Assembly: GCA_001465935.1 (NCBI GenBank)
Contig: LNKV01000014.1
Coordinates: 310,001-374,000 of the forward strand
Direction: 5' to 3'
DNA: 64,000 bases
Source of the DNA: Clarireedia homoeocarpa
Lineage: Eukaryota; Ascomycota; Leotiomycetes; Helotiales; Rutstroemiaceae
A program made the translations under genes and the position numbers. Shown here in pieces: positions 1 through 12,636 of the stretch. The stretch's first letter is position 1. Every line of letters begins with the position of its first letter. The notes under the pieces are model-generated. The model searched no databases. It was given only the letters and a program-made list of their open reading frames with translations, and had not been told where the DNA came from.

Positions 1-2378
1 CCCCAACTCTACAAACAACTGGTCGCCTCGTTCGGAGACTAGTCGCCAGGAACAATTCCCCGTCATAAGAGCCCAGTCAGACCAACATCGACAACCACCT
101 CCCACATCAAGGACTGAGCATGAGCCAAGACCTCTGTATCGTGACCACTCTAACTCTGCAGCGTCAAATTATCCTCCCACACCAGCCAGTACTGTCGTTG
201 CCGAGCCTTTGACTGTGAAGGATGGTCTGGGACCGAAGATTTGGACCGGTACTCAATTTTTACCTCGCTTTGTGAAGCAAGCAGATGTTCCAGGGGAGGG
301 GCTTTGCTATTTCTATGATGATGGAACTCATTGCAAGACAGTGATCGATGGGGAGGTTGTTAATGCTCATTGGGGAGTAACCAAGGCTGGGAAGCCAAGA
401 AAGAGACTTGCCATCGCATGCATCACATGTAGGGAAAAGAAGATCAAATGCGACCCAGACTATCCCAGATGTGTGCAGTGCGAGAAGTTCGGTAGGGTAT
501 GCAAGTTCAAAAATGCGTAAGTTGACCACCTAGTTTCCCCACCAAGTCTCTTTTGCAAAAATTTTCTTGTCGAGAAACAACAATGCTGATTCTACTGTAT
601 TCAGTCCCAGAGGCGGTCAAGGATCACCAGATACTCCACCAGCTGACCCGGAAGATTTACCTCTCAGACCAGGCTCTTCCCGTGGAGATGAAGTTTTCAA
701 GGTTGAGGACCGGGAAGCCAGTAACTCGGTTTCTCCTAGGCAGAACCTTCGCCGAGTAAGTCCAGAGTCGGAATCGCATCACTCGAAGCGTCAGCGAAAT
801 GGCTACAATGACTTCACACCGGTTGCTTCTGAAGCCTCTCCGCGATTATCAGCGAACGATACAACCTCGCCCAGCACTGCATGGCTCGAACCGTCTGTAG
901 CCCGATCAATCGACCATACCTTCCTTCGTGATTGGCAGGTCGACCCATTCATTACAAAACCTATTCTCTCCACTGAGCTATTGACCACCTTTTTCAAACA
1001 GGTGCCAGAGACTGTATACTGCATGTTCCCCGAAAATGCATTTACTAGCTGGGCTCTTTCTACCCGCGAAAAGTCACTTGACGACTTGATGGTTATTTAC
1101 AGCATTCTCGCTTTAGGAGCGACATTCTCATCCAAATCTGATCATAAAACTCTGGCTTCGCCTTACGCTGCGATCGCCCGATATGCCTGCGATAATCGCC
1201 GTTTCAGTATTCAGCTCGTACAGTCGCGATTGGTGCTGTCTCTTTACTACTTTGCTATCAACAGTCCTGACGATTCATGGGATTTCTGTGGGGCTGCTTT
1301 GAGGGCTGCAAGTGGTTTGAAATTAAACGTCGAGATCGAGAAGACGGAAGATGGATATCTGCAATCTTTCCCCTACGGTCTCAACCGCTTTGGGTATGCT
1401 GAGTGCAGGAGACGCACTTTCTGGAGCTGTTATATCATAGACCGATTCAACGGGTTCTGCTCTGGTCACCCAAATGTCATACATCCAGAAGATGTATTCC
1501 TCCGACTTCCCTGCGATAGAGTCAGTTTCGAGAGCCAAGCAGATATCAAGAACCCATTTTTTGATGCCTCTACTCATCTGATTCACGGCGATAACTGGAC
1601 GGTTGGATCATTGGCATATCTAATCAACATTATGACTATCTGGGGAGACGTAATGTCTAGCATTTATCGAAGTTCACAACGTCTTCAGCCATCTAACTCC
1701 TCAAAATTCGCGGATTACTACCAATCTACCACCGGCCGATTGCTAGCTTGGAGAAATTCCCTACCCCATTGCTACGCATTCTCTCCCGAAAACCTAGCCA
1801 AGGAAGCCGATTCCGGCAGATTGGGTACTTTCGTTACGATGCATGCAGTATACCATACAACTATGATGAAGCTTAATCGACACGTCCAGCATGCGCAACT
1901 AAACAGTTCGCAAATCAACCATCATGTTTCTGCTGCAGGTCAACATGCCAATGCCCTGTTGGGGTTGATGGATACTCTGACAGCTAGTCGTTCATCCAAC
2001 CTCCTTCGATCGCCAAAACCTACAGAGAAATTCTCATCCCCTTTTGTAGGCTACGCTATCGTGTCTGCCATCGACATTTTATCCGCACACGCCAATACTG
2101 CCTCGATACCCAGTCTTCTCAAATCATTCTGCGGTGCACAAGAGGTCCTCACTGAAATTGCATTGTTCTGGCAAAGCGCTAGAACCCAACAAGCCGCTGT
2201 TGCTCAAAGGGTCAGAGATCTTACTGAGATTGCTATTGCCAAGGAACAGCCTGCAAAGGGTGGTATTGGAAACAAATTCTTAGAGAAAATCGCCAGAGAA
2301 GCTGGCGAGGGGAAGTTTAAGATGAGAGATAGTCTAGAGAAGATTTTCTCTCGTGAGATTGATTGTATTTATGCTTGA
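1..2378 (+). CDS. Zn2Cys6 transcription factor, 5' end outside window
   Basis: The reading frame is open from base 2, so the start codon lies upstream of the window. Exon 1 runs to 516; the donor GTAAGT is at 517. Two acceptors (after 604 or after 610) both keep the frame and differ by two residues; the first joins KNA to PRGG. The protein has a zinc binuclear cluster coded at about 410-510 with spacing C-x2-C-x6-C-x6-C-x2-C-x6-C (starting CITCREKKIKC), preceded by a conserved-looking stretch (IWTGTQFLPRF, GLCYFYDDG, HWGVTKAG). The second exon carries the fungal-specific regulatory domain (Fungal_trans), with the hallmark RRRTFWSCYIIDRFNG coded near 1400-1450. It should act in the nucleus as a sequence-specific regulator. 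The target pathway cannot be told from the sequence. A basic KRQR patch after the cluster could be a nuclear localisation signal. Stop codon at 2376-2378. Confidence 0.86.
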
Positions 2379-3463
2379 TAGCATCTTTGCAGTTTGTGTA
2401 TATTATTTATGACGGTCATTTGGGTGAGGGTAGATACCAAGCGACATGGCGTTGAATATTGCCGGATGCATTTCATGTGCATTTTGTATGATTATCATGA
2501 CAGCATATATATGGAGCCACAGCACATGTTTGGAGTATTCTCAGATTTCGGAACAATCTCAGTCAATGATAATGTTTTCATCTTTACACATTCTTCTTGC
2601 TAAGCATATCTTTGATCGTTTGTCTCTGTGCGTTCGCGAATCCCTTTACCACTGCTTCGGCACAAGGTAAGCATTTGCCGTCTTTGTTTGCCACCCCTTC
2701 GTACGATTGCCGTATCTATGCAACTACGCACATAAATTCACCGCCCATGTTCATGAGATCACTCATGAGGGCGTTTCCCTACGGACTACCTACCGCTTTA
2801 AAATCGACTACCCTCCACATGCGTCGACCAACCTCTCGAATACCAAATCATCCCAGGTGGCCACAACACCCGACGTCTCATCTCAATGCAGCCTAACCTC
2901 GATGGAAGATCTACTACTCCATTGATCCCAACATCACCCACACGACACACAGACAAAACACCCACCTCATCCACTACCGGACCACGCGGACATCTCACAT
3001 CACTACCGAATGTCCTCGCACTAGCAAAAGCCGCTCGGCATCTAGAACTACCTACCTATTAGTCAACCATCCTAACGCCGTTCGACCCCATTGGCGAGCC
3101 GGCACTTAGAAAACTCACCCCTTTAGGTTTTGTTGTAAAGGTTAGAGGCGAGCATCAAGTGCTTTTGGAGTTGCGCTCGCATAGATAACGCTTAGATAGA
3201 GGAAGGTTCAGCTAAATGACTCGAGAGAAGCTGGGACGAAAATCTGGGGATGACGGTTGGTTGCGTTAGTGATGAGGCTTAATTGGCCTGATGCCTAAAC
3301 CGCAAGGCGTGAAATAACCTTAAATAATGAGACTAAGCTCAATCCGACAAAAGAACTTACCGCCTAGGCATAACTTTGCAGTTCGCAATAGTGCGATTCT
3401 ACCTGTGATCAAGCTTATTCTTGATTCTTGGATATAGGATGCGATGATAATGTATCACTTGCA
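2379..3463. other. Intergenic, about 1.1 kb
   Basis: This stretch lies between the transcription-factor stop and the MORG1 start. Several overlapping 60-100 codon frames exist around 2400-2925 but they lack splice-supported extensions, recognisable motifs or a consistent frame. It presumably holds the 3' UTR of the left gene and the promoter of MORG1. I see no repeat or RNA gene in it. Confidence 0.5.
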
Positions 3464-4606
3464 ATGGAGTTCCCTTCCAGACCGTTAACTCAATTGTTAG
3501 GATCCAATGGTATGTATACTCCAATTATATTTGAACCTCATCCCGCGCATGTCTACCAAAACTAACCTCTAAATCTAGGCCCGGTACATGCTCTAACCTA
3601 CTCCTCTTCCCCCTCAACCTACATTTTAACCGGGTCATCCGATCGCTCTATCCGACTCTATAATCCTTCGCGCCCCGCTTCCTCCCAACCTACCGGTCCT
3701 CATCAACCTCCCAAACCCACCCAACTTATTCAAACCTACTCCGCGCACGGCTACGAGGTCCTCTCTATCGACGTCGCATCCACAAACGCGACTTTTGCCT
3801 CCTGTGGCGGCGACCGCAGCGTCTTCCTCTGGGACGTGCAGACTGCGAAGACATTGCGCAAATTTGGTGGGAATAATGGCCACACGGCGCGCGTGAACAG
3901 CGTTGTGTTTGCCGGCAGCGGAGAAAGTCTACTAGTGAGCGGGGGATTTGATCGCAGTGTGCGGATCTGGGATATCAAAGCTGGCGGGATGAAACCCGTG
4001 ATGGTGATGGAGGAGGCGAGGGATAGTGTGAGTGTGGTTTTGGCGGGGAAGGGCGGCGATGAGGGGTATGCGGTTGGTGGAGGGGAGTGGGAAATTGTGA
4101 GCGGGAGCGTGGATGGGAGGGTTAGGTGGTATGATATCAGAATGGGGAAGATTGACACGGATGTTATTGGCGCGAGCGTGACGAGTTTAATGAGGACAAG
4201 AGATGGGAAGGGGTTACTTGTGGGGAGTTTGGATGGGTGCTTGAGGTTGATGGATAGGGACAACGGGGCGTGTTTGAAGACGTATAAGGACGAGAGTTTT
4301 AAAAATGAAGAGTATAGGATCAGAAGTTGCTTTGGCAGGAACGAGAAATGGGTTGTTTCGGGGAATGAAAACGTCAAAGGCCCGGATGGTGAGGTGGTTG
4401 TTTGGGAGCTGTTGACGGGAAATGTGGTACAAAGAATTAAGGTTGAGGGTTCCAAAGTGGAGGGCAGAAAGAAGATTGGTCGAGATGGAAAAGAGAAGGA
4501 GAGAACGAATGTGATCAGTGCCGTAGCCTGGAAGGAAAATGGGAAGGGGGATCAATGGTGCTGCGCTGGGACAGATGGAGTAGTAACGGTATTTGGGCCG
4601 TCTTGA
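3464..4606 (+). CDS. MORG1: WD40 scaffold protein MORG1/WDR83
   Basis: Two exons, 3464-3509 and 3579-4606, with a 69-nt intron (donor GTATGT, acceptor CTAG) give 357 residues. The start is the ATG at 3464; without the first exon the WD40 frame has no Met and begins mid-repeat. The protein is a run of WD40 blades, for example SDRSIRLYN, GDRSVFLWDV, GFDRSVRIWDIKA and SVDGRVRWYDIRMG. The order and wording (GYEVLSIDV..., EARDSVSVV, DGRVRWYDIRMG, SLDGCLRLMDRD) match the animal MORG1/WDR83 family closely, which is known as an ERK-pathway scaffold and is also found with spliceosomal complexes. A propeller of about 7 blades is the normal size for the family. The lysine-rich insert near residue 310 is probably a loop. 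Convergent or head-to-tail neighbours do not suggest a shared function. Confidence 0.9.
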
Positions 4607-5062
4607 GATTTCGGTATAATCAGCCAACCTCTATGTTGAGTTGGATATTACGCCCAACCATTTCGAGGTATCTTGCTTACATATGTTGTCGATCCCTCGT
4701 AAGATAGGGCGACGATGAGCGTCTTAAAAGGATCAAAACGTCGAACACTCCCCCTACAGAGTGATTACGGTCAAACATCCTATCATCGAAAAATAACGTT
4801 GGGAAACCATTAGGGTGGGGTTCACCCGAACGATAAGCATTATGCGGGCACGTGGCGGGGTACATCCGCCTTGTACATACCTATCTATCTAATCGAAGCC
4901 CCAGACGGCGAACGCCTCATCCGGACAATGAGTTTATACTCAACCATATACAATACAGAATACAAACAATTATCTTATCAGCCAAGAGCTATTTCTTTAC
5001 GTTCAAAGTCCTTCCCATAGGTATACTTCTCTATTCAAAAGCCCATCCATCAATCAATCAAC
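4607..5062. other. Intergenic between MORG1 and esterase
   Basis: About 455 bases with no supported gene. It ends in a run of AT-rich and CATCAATCAATC-like sequence just before the esterase start, typical of a fungal 5' leader. A CACGTGG hexamer-plus lies near 4850. Nothing else stands out. Confidence 0.4.
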
Positions 5063-6335
5063 ATGTCCCAATCACCCTCCCTCCCAACTATAAAATTCAA
5101 ACCGGCAACCATCTCCCAGCCCCTCATCAACAGCATCCCCCCCAACCTTCTCCCCCGCTTCGATCCTGTCTTCGCCGCTTACCACTCCCACTACTCTGCC
5201 GGCCGCCTCGCCACTCACCAAGTCCCAATTGAGGAAATGCGCGCTCACCCCCAAAAATACCTCATCGCCTACGGCCGCGCCACAGCACCTGACGTCCACG
5301 CCATCACCAACCTCCAATGTCCTGTTTCCCCCGCTTGCCCCAAGCCCATCAGAAAATCACGGGCACAAGAGCAATCAGAAGAAAAAGAAAAAGACAGCAT
5401 CACCATCCGCATCTTTGAGCCCTCGCCAGACCTGGACAGCGAAGGAAACCAGAAGAAAAGACCCGTGTACATCAACTACCACGGCGGCGGCTGGGTCTTC
5501 GGCGGCCTTGAAAACGACTTTGAGTTCTGCAAACGCCTCGTCAAAGAGCTGGGCTGCGTCGTCTTCGACGTCGATTATCGTCTTGCGCCGGAGTATCCGT
5601 GGCCTATTCCTGTGGAGGACAGTATCGCGGCGTTTAGGTGGGTGTCCGGGGATGAGATGCTGAGGAAGTGGGATTTGGATAGGGAGAGGTTCGCGGTGGG
5701 GGGAATCAGTGCGGGGGGGATGTTGGCGGCGGTTGTGGCGCATGTTTGTAGGGATGAGGGGCTGAAGCTGGGGTTTCAGTTGTTGGGTGTGCCGTCGGTG
5801 GATTTGGATGGGTTTGGTAGGGAGGGGGAGATGAGTGAAGAGGGGTGGGCGAGGTGGGGGAGTTATAGGGAGATGAAAGATACGGTGCCGTTGCCGATGG
5901 AGAGGATCAGTTGGTTTGCGAAGAAGTTTTTGGGCGTCCCGAGGGGGGAGGAGACGTATGATGTGTGTTTCCCTCTCTTCCCTTCTCCCATTTCCCCCCA
6001 TCATCCTTCTCTCAAAGTAAGCGCCGAAATGCAACTAACACCCATCATAGAATTTCAAAGTCTCCCCTTATCTCGCGAAAAACTTCAAAGGGCTTGCTCC
6101 GGCGCTAATCATGACGGCGGAAATGGATCCGCTGAGAGATGAAGGAGAGGGCTATGGGAAGAAGATGAATGAGGCGGGTTCTAGCGCGGAGGTTATCAGG
6201 ATGCAGGGTATGCCGCATACGTTTATGATGATGGATGATATTTTGGAGAATGGGATGAGGTATAACCGGGAGGCTATTAGGGCGTTGGGAGAGGTGTGGG
6301 GGGTGGGCAAAGGGAGGGGAAAGGGGGAGTTGTAG
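5063..6335 (+). CDS. Alpha/beta hydrolase, HSL-family esterase
   Basis: Exons 5063-5962 and 6051-6335 join across an 88-nt intron (donor GTGTGT, acceptor CATAG, phase 0) to a 394-residue protein. The start ATG sits in a CAACATG context. The oxyanion-hole motif HGGGW is at about residues 140-144 and the nucleophile elbow GISAG at about 213-217. Exon 2 supplies the rest of the triad: Asp in AEMDPLRDEG (near 326) and His in MPHTF (near 356). These are the marks of the hormone-sensitive-lipase/GDXG group (abhydrolase_3), here with GISAG in place of GDSAG. No signal peptide is evident, so a cytosolic carboxylester hydrolase is the likely role; the substrate is unknown. The 3' half of exon 1 has strongly G-rich coding sequence. 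An unspliced reading would run past the catalytic Asp and His in the wrong frame, which supports the intron. Confidence 0.88.
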
Positions 6336-7030
6336 AGGGGGGTGGGGTGGAGTGGGTTGGTGGATGGTTGTTTGTTTGAGAGAAGAGAAAGGCTAGAATT
6401 ACGATGCGTGAAGAGGGCCAGTAGCAGTATGTGTGCGCACTTGAGAGTGCAATAGATGAGTAGAAAGAATTAAATGGCGGCGTGGTAAAGGAGAGGAATA
6501 GATTGAAGTTACAAGACCATACATAAGTAAAGCGAAGGCGGATGAGACATCTAGGTCTATTACCAGTGCTCTGAACAGGAGTACGTGATGATGGCGAGTC
6601 CACTTAACAAACACATAGTGTAAGCATGATGCACCCCTCCCTTTTGGGCTATTGCAAGCCACTCAGCTAGAAGTTCTATATCATAAGGGGCTGGCTCCCA
6701 CTTAGTTTAAAGAAATCAGACTGCTTTTACCCCCTCTTTTTACCTGAATGGTGTAATACTGAATACTTCCCCCTGGATCTCCTTCTACACGTGCTGTTGG
6801 GATGCACGTACTCTCACTTCGACTACTTACAATAGTTATCGTGGTAGGTAAGAAGACCGCCTAGACTTTTGATCTGCTCCCATAGAAATCATTCACGTGA
6901 AATATTATCTGCGCTGACAGTGTATCTTGAGGGGGAAAAAGGCAGAAAACCTTGGACTAAATACTACACACCAATAGCATCTTCATCAAAGTAACAACTG
7001 CTTAACCTTATATCCAATGCCCTTTCCCGG
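6336..7030. other. Convergent intergenic region
   Basis: About 700 bases between the 3' ends of the esterase (+) and the MFS gene (-). A G-rich stretch follows the esterase stop, then ordinary mixed sequence. The minus-strand frames around 6277-6662 overlap each other in different frames and show no motif, so I do not call a gene. The region should carry the two polyadenylation regions. Confidence 0.4.
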
Positions 7031-8533
7031 TCAAGTTGTCCTCGGCATCTTATAATAAACATAAACCATCAACAAAGCACCACTAAGCATACAACAACCA
7101 TTGAAGACCTGGCTCTTCCAGAACATACCAGCCTCATTGTCATTGAGAGCCGAAGTCACCGGAAATCCAACCAGAGTTCCCAGCGCCGCTGCAGCGGATG
7201 AAATTCCCATGCGCGTTCCGACGAGGTCTTTATCTGGTGATAGATACGGCACAATAATAGGATAGATAACTGCCAGCGGACCCATGAAAAGCGCGATGAG
7301 TACCGCCCAGATGATAGTAGAAGCGATGGAATCAACGCCAATCCAGCCGAAGAATAAAATGCTAGAAGCCAGAGCGAAAGCGGCCATGGTATTAGCGGGA
7401 CCAAATTTATTAGACAGTGGTACGGCTAGGAAGCGACCTGGGATAGTGGCTGCGTTTGCGATGACAAGGACGTAGAATGCTAGGTTGGAACTGGCGTCTG
7501 CTTTGAATTGCGCGAAAGTGGGGAGGAGAAAGAAGGGCACCCAGTAAGCGATCCACATAAGGAATAGAGCTAGGCAGAAAGCCATGAAGGCTGGGTCGCG
7601 GAATGCGGAGGGATCTAGCAAGGAGCGAATGCTGTGCGGTGTTTTGGATTTGGTGGCAGGTAGCATGATGGCTATGGCTGTTAGTAACTCGAAGAGAGTG
7701 ACGAAGCCGAGTATGCGCGTTGCCCATGCGAAGCCAAGCTTAGATTGAAGATTGGAAAAGATGATGGGGTTGATGATTCCGCCTGCACAGATGACAGCCA
7801 CATTAGCAACCGCTCTTGATCATTCATCATTCACCTAAATATGAGATTAACGAACCAACTGCTGTCCCTGAAGTGGCGATGCACACAGCTAATGCTCGAC
7901 GACGCTGGAATCTGGATGCTACCAGACTGATGCTGGGGACGTACAGAACTGCACTCCCAATGCCAACGCAAATGCCTTGGGCTAGAAGAATTTGGTAATA
8001 ATCGTGTGCCAAGCTTAACATCATAACTCCTAGTACTGTAACAATGGTGCCAATGATCAGGAGCTCTCGGATATAGCCACGATCAAAGATGGGGCCTGTT
8101 ATGATGCCTCCCACTATATATCAATACCACCCATCAGCTGTTGGTAAAATGAGATTTGCTGTCAGAGATGCACAACGTACAGATGAGTATGACACCCTGG
8201 AGCGTACCCACCCACGAAATAGTGGTGGATGACGTGGTTGTCAACATAGTGGTCTCATAGTACTTTTCGTATGAGCCATAGGCACTCAGCGGACCCCTAT
8301 GATAACGAGAACGTTAGCACTAGATAGGCTACCCATATGGGGAGCTCACGGTATGAAGGAAGAGTTTACCATGTTGCCGTATACACAAGAAAAGCACCCA
8401 AGGATATTAGCCAGGCATCCAAACCTTCAGTTTGCTGGACGACCACATCATGTGGCTGCCCTTGCGGTGAGTGATCATCTATAGATGCAGTGCCCTTGGG
8501 AATGTTAGATGAAGGGTTGGAAGGAGAGACCAT
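7031..8533 (-). CDS. MFS transporter, monocarboxylate-porter type
   Basis: Four exons on the minus strand, 8533-8370, 8296-8181, 8113-7856 and 7782-7031, give 429 residues. All junctions restore one frame. The third intron uses a weak GTTCGT donor but is required to join SGTAVG to GIINPIIF. The start is the ATG at 8533. The N-terminus is polar, then about twelve hydrophobic segments follow; the text WLISLGAFLVYTATWGPLSAYG, RALAVCIATSGTAVGG and the GGIITGPIFD loop resemble the fungal MCH/monocarboxylate-porter branch of the major facilitator superfamily. It should sit in the plasma or vacuolar membrane and move a small organic acid or vitamin; yeast relatives include riboflavin and uncharacterised MCH carriers, so the substrate is open. 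The protein is a little short for the family because the N-terminal tail is only about 45 residues. Confidence 0.85.
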
Positions 8534-9612
8534 GCTAAGTTGATGGTTTTATGTAGTAGTCTTCTGTCTCGTGGACAGTATTGTAGAGACGAGTTGAATT
8601 GAAAGACTGAGCGATTTGATATGTGAAACGATGGCAGAATGGAAGAAGATACAATGTGTACCAGATTGTGACAAGACGAGAGCTTATGAAGAGTTTACCC
8701 CACAACGTTCCATTGCGGTACCTGGCTAGCTTACATGTGCTGTCAATGAACGGCAAAGCAGCGATTCCATCCAGCCGATGCTGCTAACATCGAACTAATT
8801 GGCACTGCCATTTTCATCGATATGTCATTGTCAACACTGCCTTGACGAGCTCCACGTTGACCCCAAATGACCTTCGCTAGAGATATCATAATTAGGAGAT
8901 ATAAAGTCGAATCTCCTAATTATGATATCTCTAGCGAAGATCCCACAACAATCCTGTAGAGATGCATGGAGGAAACATGGCTCTGTGATTGGTTGGTCGT
9001 TGTTCATACAGTAGTGCATGTCTTGGAGCGAGACAAATGCATAATCCAACGGGTTTTTTGCCCCACGCCCTGCGAACGACTGCAGTTTCAACGGCTGCAT
9101 TGGCCAGGACCAAGACACGACTGATAGATCTCGACACATTGAGTCTACTTCGTACTTCGCACCTCGTACTGGTATATCAACCTTCGCAAGACGAACGATG
9201 AAGCTCCATTGTCTACGACGCATGTAAGCTTCCAATTCCGAGCGCCGAAACGGAGTAAGAAATGCAACCATAGCCTTATCCGATTTGTCGGAAAATTCAT
9301 CTATCCGGTTCCTTTCCCTCGACTTTCCCTAGATAGGCAATAAGTGGACCGGCCCCGGACTTGCTTTGTAAACATATATTGGCGCAATCCTGGTAGATCC
9401 GTTCGTTATCAGTGAGTAAAAGGTACCAGTAGTAGTAGCTGGTTAGGCAGGAGGAAAAGGGCAGAGCTTCGTTCACATCTTCTCATCTTCTCTTTCTATT
9501 GCAGAACATATATTTTCTTCCCTTTCCTCACTCAATTGGCTGTATTTTGTCAGAAAAGTGTTCTTGAGAATTGTAATATATCTTCATAATCTATTTACTC
9601 GGCTCAGCAAGT
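8534..9612. promoter_or_regulatory. Divergent promoter region, MFS / aminotransferase
   Basis: About 1.08 kb between the start codons of two divergently transcribed genes. Besides the 29-bp hairpin at 8872-8939 it contains CT-rich and AT-rich leader sequence before 9613. A 146-codon minus-strand frame (8831-9271) spans the whole hairpin and has no recognisable motif; I treat it as chance. Confidence 0.45.
8872..8939. repeat. Perfect 29-bp inverted repeat (hairpin)
   Basis: Bases 8872-8900 and 8911-8939 are exact reverse complements, 29 of 29, separated by a 10-base spacer (ATAAAGTCGA). Arms begin CTTCGCTAGAGATATC. No terminal base pairs extend the arms. It lies in the upstream intergenic region between two divergent genes (MFS on minus, aminotransferase on plus). 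It is longer than a typical terminator stem and has no obvious target-site duplication, so its origin is unclear. Confidence 0.95.
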
Positions 9613-11706
9613 ATGGCTGATTTCAAATACATCAATGGAGCGGATGCAAATCCACCAGCGTCTGCACCTAAGCCGCCTCTTGATTTGAGCCACCACTTCT
9701 CTCGAGTCACAGCTGCACGACAGGAAAGCGCTGTGAAAAAATTCTATAAATTCTTCCAAACTCCCGGCATTGGCAACCTCGCTGGAGGTAAGTCGCTCCT
9801 TTCACACTATTCATCCATCCAAATGGAGGCGGTTCGACACATTTGCATTCCACAGCATTAGCTACCATCTGCACGTATGCATTTCTATACGATAAGACTA
9901 AATATCTCATTATAGGACTTCCAAATGCATCTTTCTTCCCGTACGATACACTAGAGGCGCAAATTGCGCGACCAGAACGATTCAAGCCAACTCCCAATGA
10001 CCCAAACAACCCCGATGAGCTTTCCAGAAAGCTCGGTGCGGCATCAATTGCCGACAAGAGACCATCTCAGGATACATCATCGGCGCATTTACTGGTCCCA
10101 CATTCATCTACCACACCGAACCCGTTACAGAAGATTGATTTGACGACGGCGTTGCAATATGGTCAGGCACAAGGCTACCCACCTTTGTATTCATTCATCA
10201 GACAATTTGTGCTACAAAATTTACATCCCAATGTGCCATACAAAGGTGGCGCAGAGATCATCTTGACGTGCGGATCAACAGATGGGTTTGGGAAGACCAT
10301 TGAGGCCTTGAGTAATGTTTGGAGTGAGGAGAGAGATTGGATTCGGGAGAGACCGGCTATACTCTGTGAGGAGTTCGCCTATATGAACGCAATTCAATCT
10401 TGTAGACCGAGTTAGTATTCAATCATTTTGAGAAATATGCATCTGGACTAATAATTCTCTGTAGGAGGTATAGCGGTTGTGCCCGTTAAGATTGATACGG
10501 AGGGAATGATTCCGACTGGTCCTGGCAGCTTGGAAGATGTTCTTGAAAATTGGGATGACTCCAAGGGTCAACGACCTCACCTGTTGTATACTGTCACGTA
10601 TGTACTATCTGCCTTACTCACAATCCTTCTTTGACTAACAATACTTTAGCATTGGTCAAAACCCCACCAGCGGTACTCTATCTATCCAGAGACGCAAAGA
10701 ACTATATGCTCTGTGCAGTAAATACGATGTCATGATAATCGAAGATGACCCATATTGGTACCTACAATTCCCCTCGGCCGTCGCCCTCCAAGCTGAAGCT
10801 CGCAACGAGCCCGCTCCCGAGCCCGCACCAGCCCACGTCTTTGAAAAGTCAACTGGCTACCCCTTCCTTGACAGTCTTGTCCCCTCTTACCTCAACTTCG
10901 ATCCCGACGGACGCGTAATCCGCCTCGACACCTTCTCCAAAACCGTTGCTCCCGGCTGTCGTCTCGGCTGGATCACTGCTCAACCTGCCATTATCGAGCG
11001 TATCCTCCGCATCACCGAATCCTCCACCCAACAACCTTCGGGCTTCGTGCAATCTATGATCGCCGAGCTAGTCATGGGTCCGCAAGCCGCCGCGGCCGAA
11101 TTTACCAAGAAGTCCAAACGCGAGCAACTTTCCTTTTCTGGCTGGCAAACCGCCGGCTGGGTGCGCTGGCTCGAGGGTCTCCGTGGTAGCTATGAGCGTC
11201 GTATGAATAGAATGTGCACGTACCTCGAAGAAGGCCGCTTCTACGTAAAACAAGGGACGCCTATCCGATCCGCAGATTCCGATTGGGCCGTGATATCAAA
11301 AACAAAAATGTACTCGTTCGACTGGCCGCGCGGCGGCATGTTCGTCTGGATCCAGATGCATTTCGAGACGCACCCGCTCTTCAAGCAAGTCCCTGGACCG
11401 AAACTCGCGCAGACTCTCTGGATCTTCCTCACTATGAAACCAAATCTGGTGCTGGCGGCTCCGGGTGCGCTATTTAGTCCTACCCCGGAGATCTTGGCGG
11501 AGAAGGGCTGGCAATATTTTAGATTGTGTTTTGCGGCTGAGGAGGAAGAGGAGGTGGATAAGAGTACTAAAAGGTTTGCACAGGGGGTGAGGGCATTCTG
11601 GATGATTAAGGATAAGAAGGATTTGGATGATATTGATACGGAGAATGTGGAGGCGGAGGCGATACAGGTGGAGTTGTCGGATTTGGGGTTGAGTATGGCT
11701 TGTTAG
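9613..11706 (+). CDS. Aromatic aminotransferase, Aro8 type
   Basis: Four exons (9613-9787, 9916-10410, 10465-10597, 10650-11706) with introns of 128, 54 and 52 nt give 619 residues. Every junction preserves the reading frame and family text, for example NLAGG|LPNASFFPYDTLEAQ and HLLYTVT|IGQNPTSG. It belongs to fold-type I PLP enzymes: IIEDDPYWYLQF carries the cofactor-binding Asp and Tyr, and DTFSKTVAPGCRLGW carries the Schiff-base lysine at about residue 365. Yeast Aro8/Aro9 relatives transaminate phenylalanine, tyrosine, tryptophan and 2-aminoadipate with 2-oxoglutarate. The protein is about 100 residues longer than yeast Aro8, from an insert after the catalytic lysine and an acidic C-terminal tail. 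No targeting signal is obvious, so cytosol is likely. Confidence 0.93.
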
Positions 11707-12636
11707 GTTTGTGGTATGGTGGGGTAGGAGAAGTGGTTTATAAAGAGAGGCGGGTTTGGGGTTTTGGATAGGATAGGATTCCATAGATGGGCAGTTGGAT
11801 ATATTGGATGAACAAATATGGGTAACATTAGTAAGCGGGCAGAGGAGAAATACACCACAGATAAACATGAAGGGATTTCTTATACAAGAGTACCTACCAG
11901 AAACGTATAAAACAGAATACATCAGACCTCATCGCGCTATCACATCTTATATACATGCATACATATACATACACGGAAGAATACATAGCCAACCAACCGA
12001 GCACACAAGCATAGACCGAAAGCACATCGACACCCGAGCAATTCAATTTCAAAAGGGTAAGATTTACATCCATGAAGAAGCCATCACATCACTCCAGAAC
12101 AACAGGACACGAGGACTTGGCTGACTAACAAAATATAATATCACAATCATTAAGTTACCTAAATATCTTTCCATCTATCTATACAAATCCAGCTAGCACG
12201 ATACAGTTTCAGTTTCAGTTTCTTGCAGCCCATCCATTCACCCTGCCAAGGAAGAAAGATGTCCCAACAATCTTCTTGCAGATGGTCGTCCGATGGCTCA
12301 CTCGCTCACTTTTCCACCCGCCCCGCCCGCTTTCCTTCAAAAACCCATCCATCCATATAACGCCTTGCCTTGGCCCAAATACTTTAGAAAACAGACATAC
12401 TGTGCCCTGCTCACGTTCCGATACCCTTTGGATTATCTCTCCCCCGCGAAATCCAAACACACCTTCACTCCAACGAATATGAGTATCGGAAAGGAGAAAA
12501 ACATAGGGGGAGAAAGAAAAATGACAACACCACGTATTCGCCGGAAACCGATCCATAACGCCCGTTATTTACCAAAAAAATACATTGAAATTCATATATT
12601 CCCAACCACACATCTTCCCTTGCTCCTTTCTTTTCT
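11707..12636. other. Convergent intergenic region, aminotransferase / TRA1
   Basis: About 930 bases between two stop codons facing each other. It contains ATACATACATA-type simple sequence near 11950-11975 and a CAGTTTCAGTTTCAGTTTC short repeat near 12206-12221. Frames on both strands around 12215-12670 are mutually overlapping and without motifs. I see no gene. Confidence 0.45.

Noticed and set aside
3751..4455. 234-codon frame on the minus strand
   Set aside because: It lies antisense inside the MORG1 WD40 exon and its Ser/Pro/Leu-rich translation is an antisense by-product.
5375..6034. 219-codon frame on the minus strand
   Set aside because: Antisense to the esterase catalytic exon; composition (Arg, Pro, His) reflects the G-rich coding strand.
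8831..9271. 146-codon open frame on the minus strand
   Set aside because: It spans the whole perfect inverted repeat, has no motif and no splice-supported neighbour, and lies in a divergent promoter.
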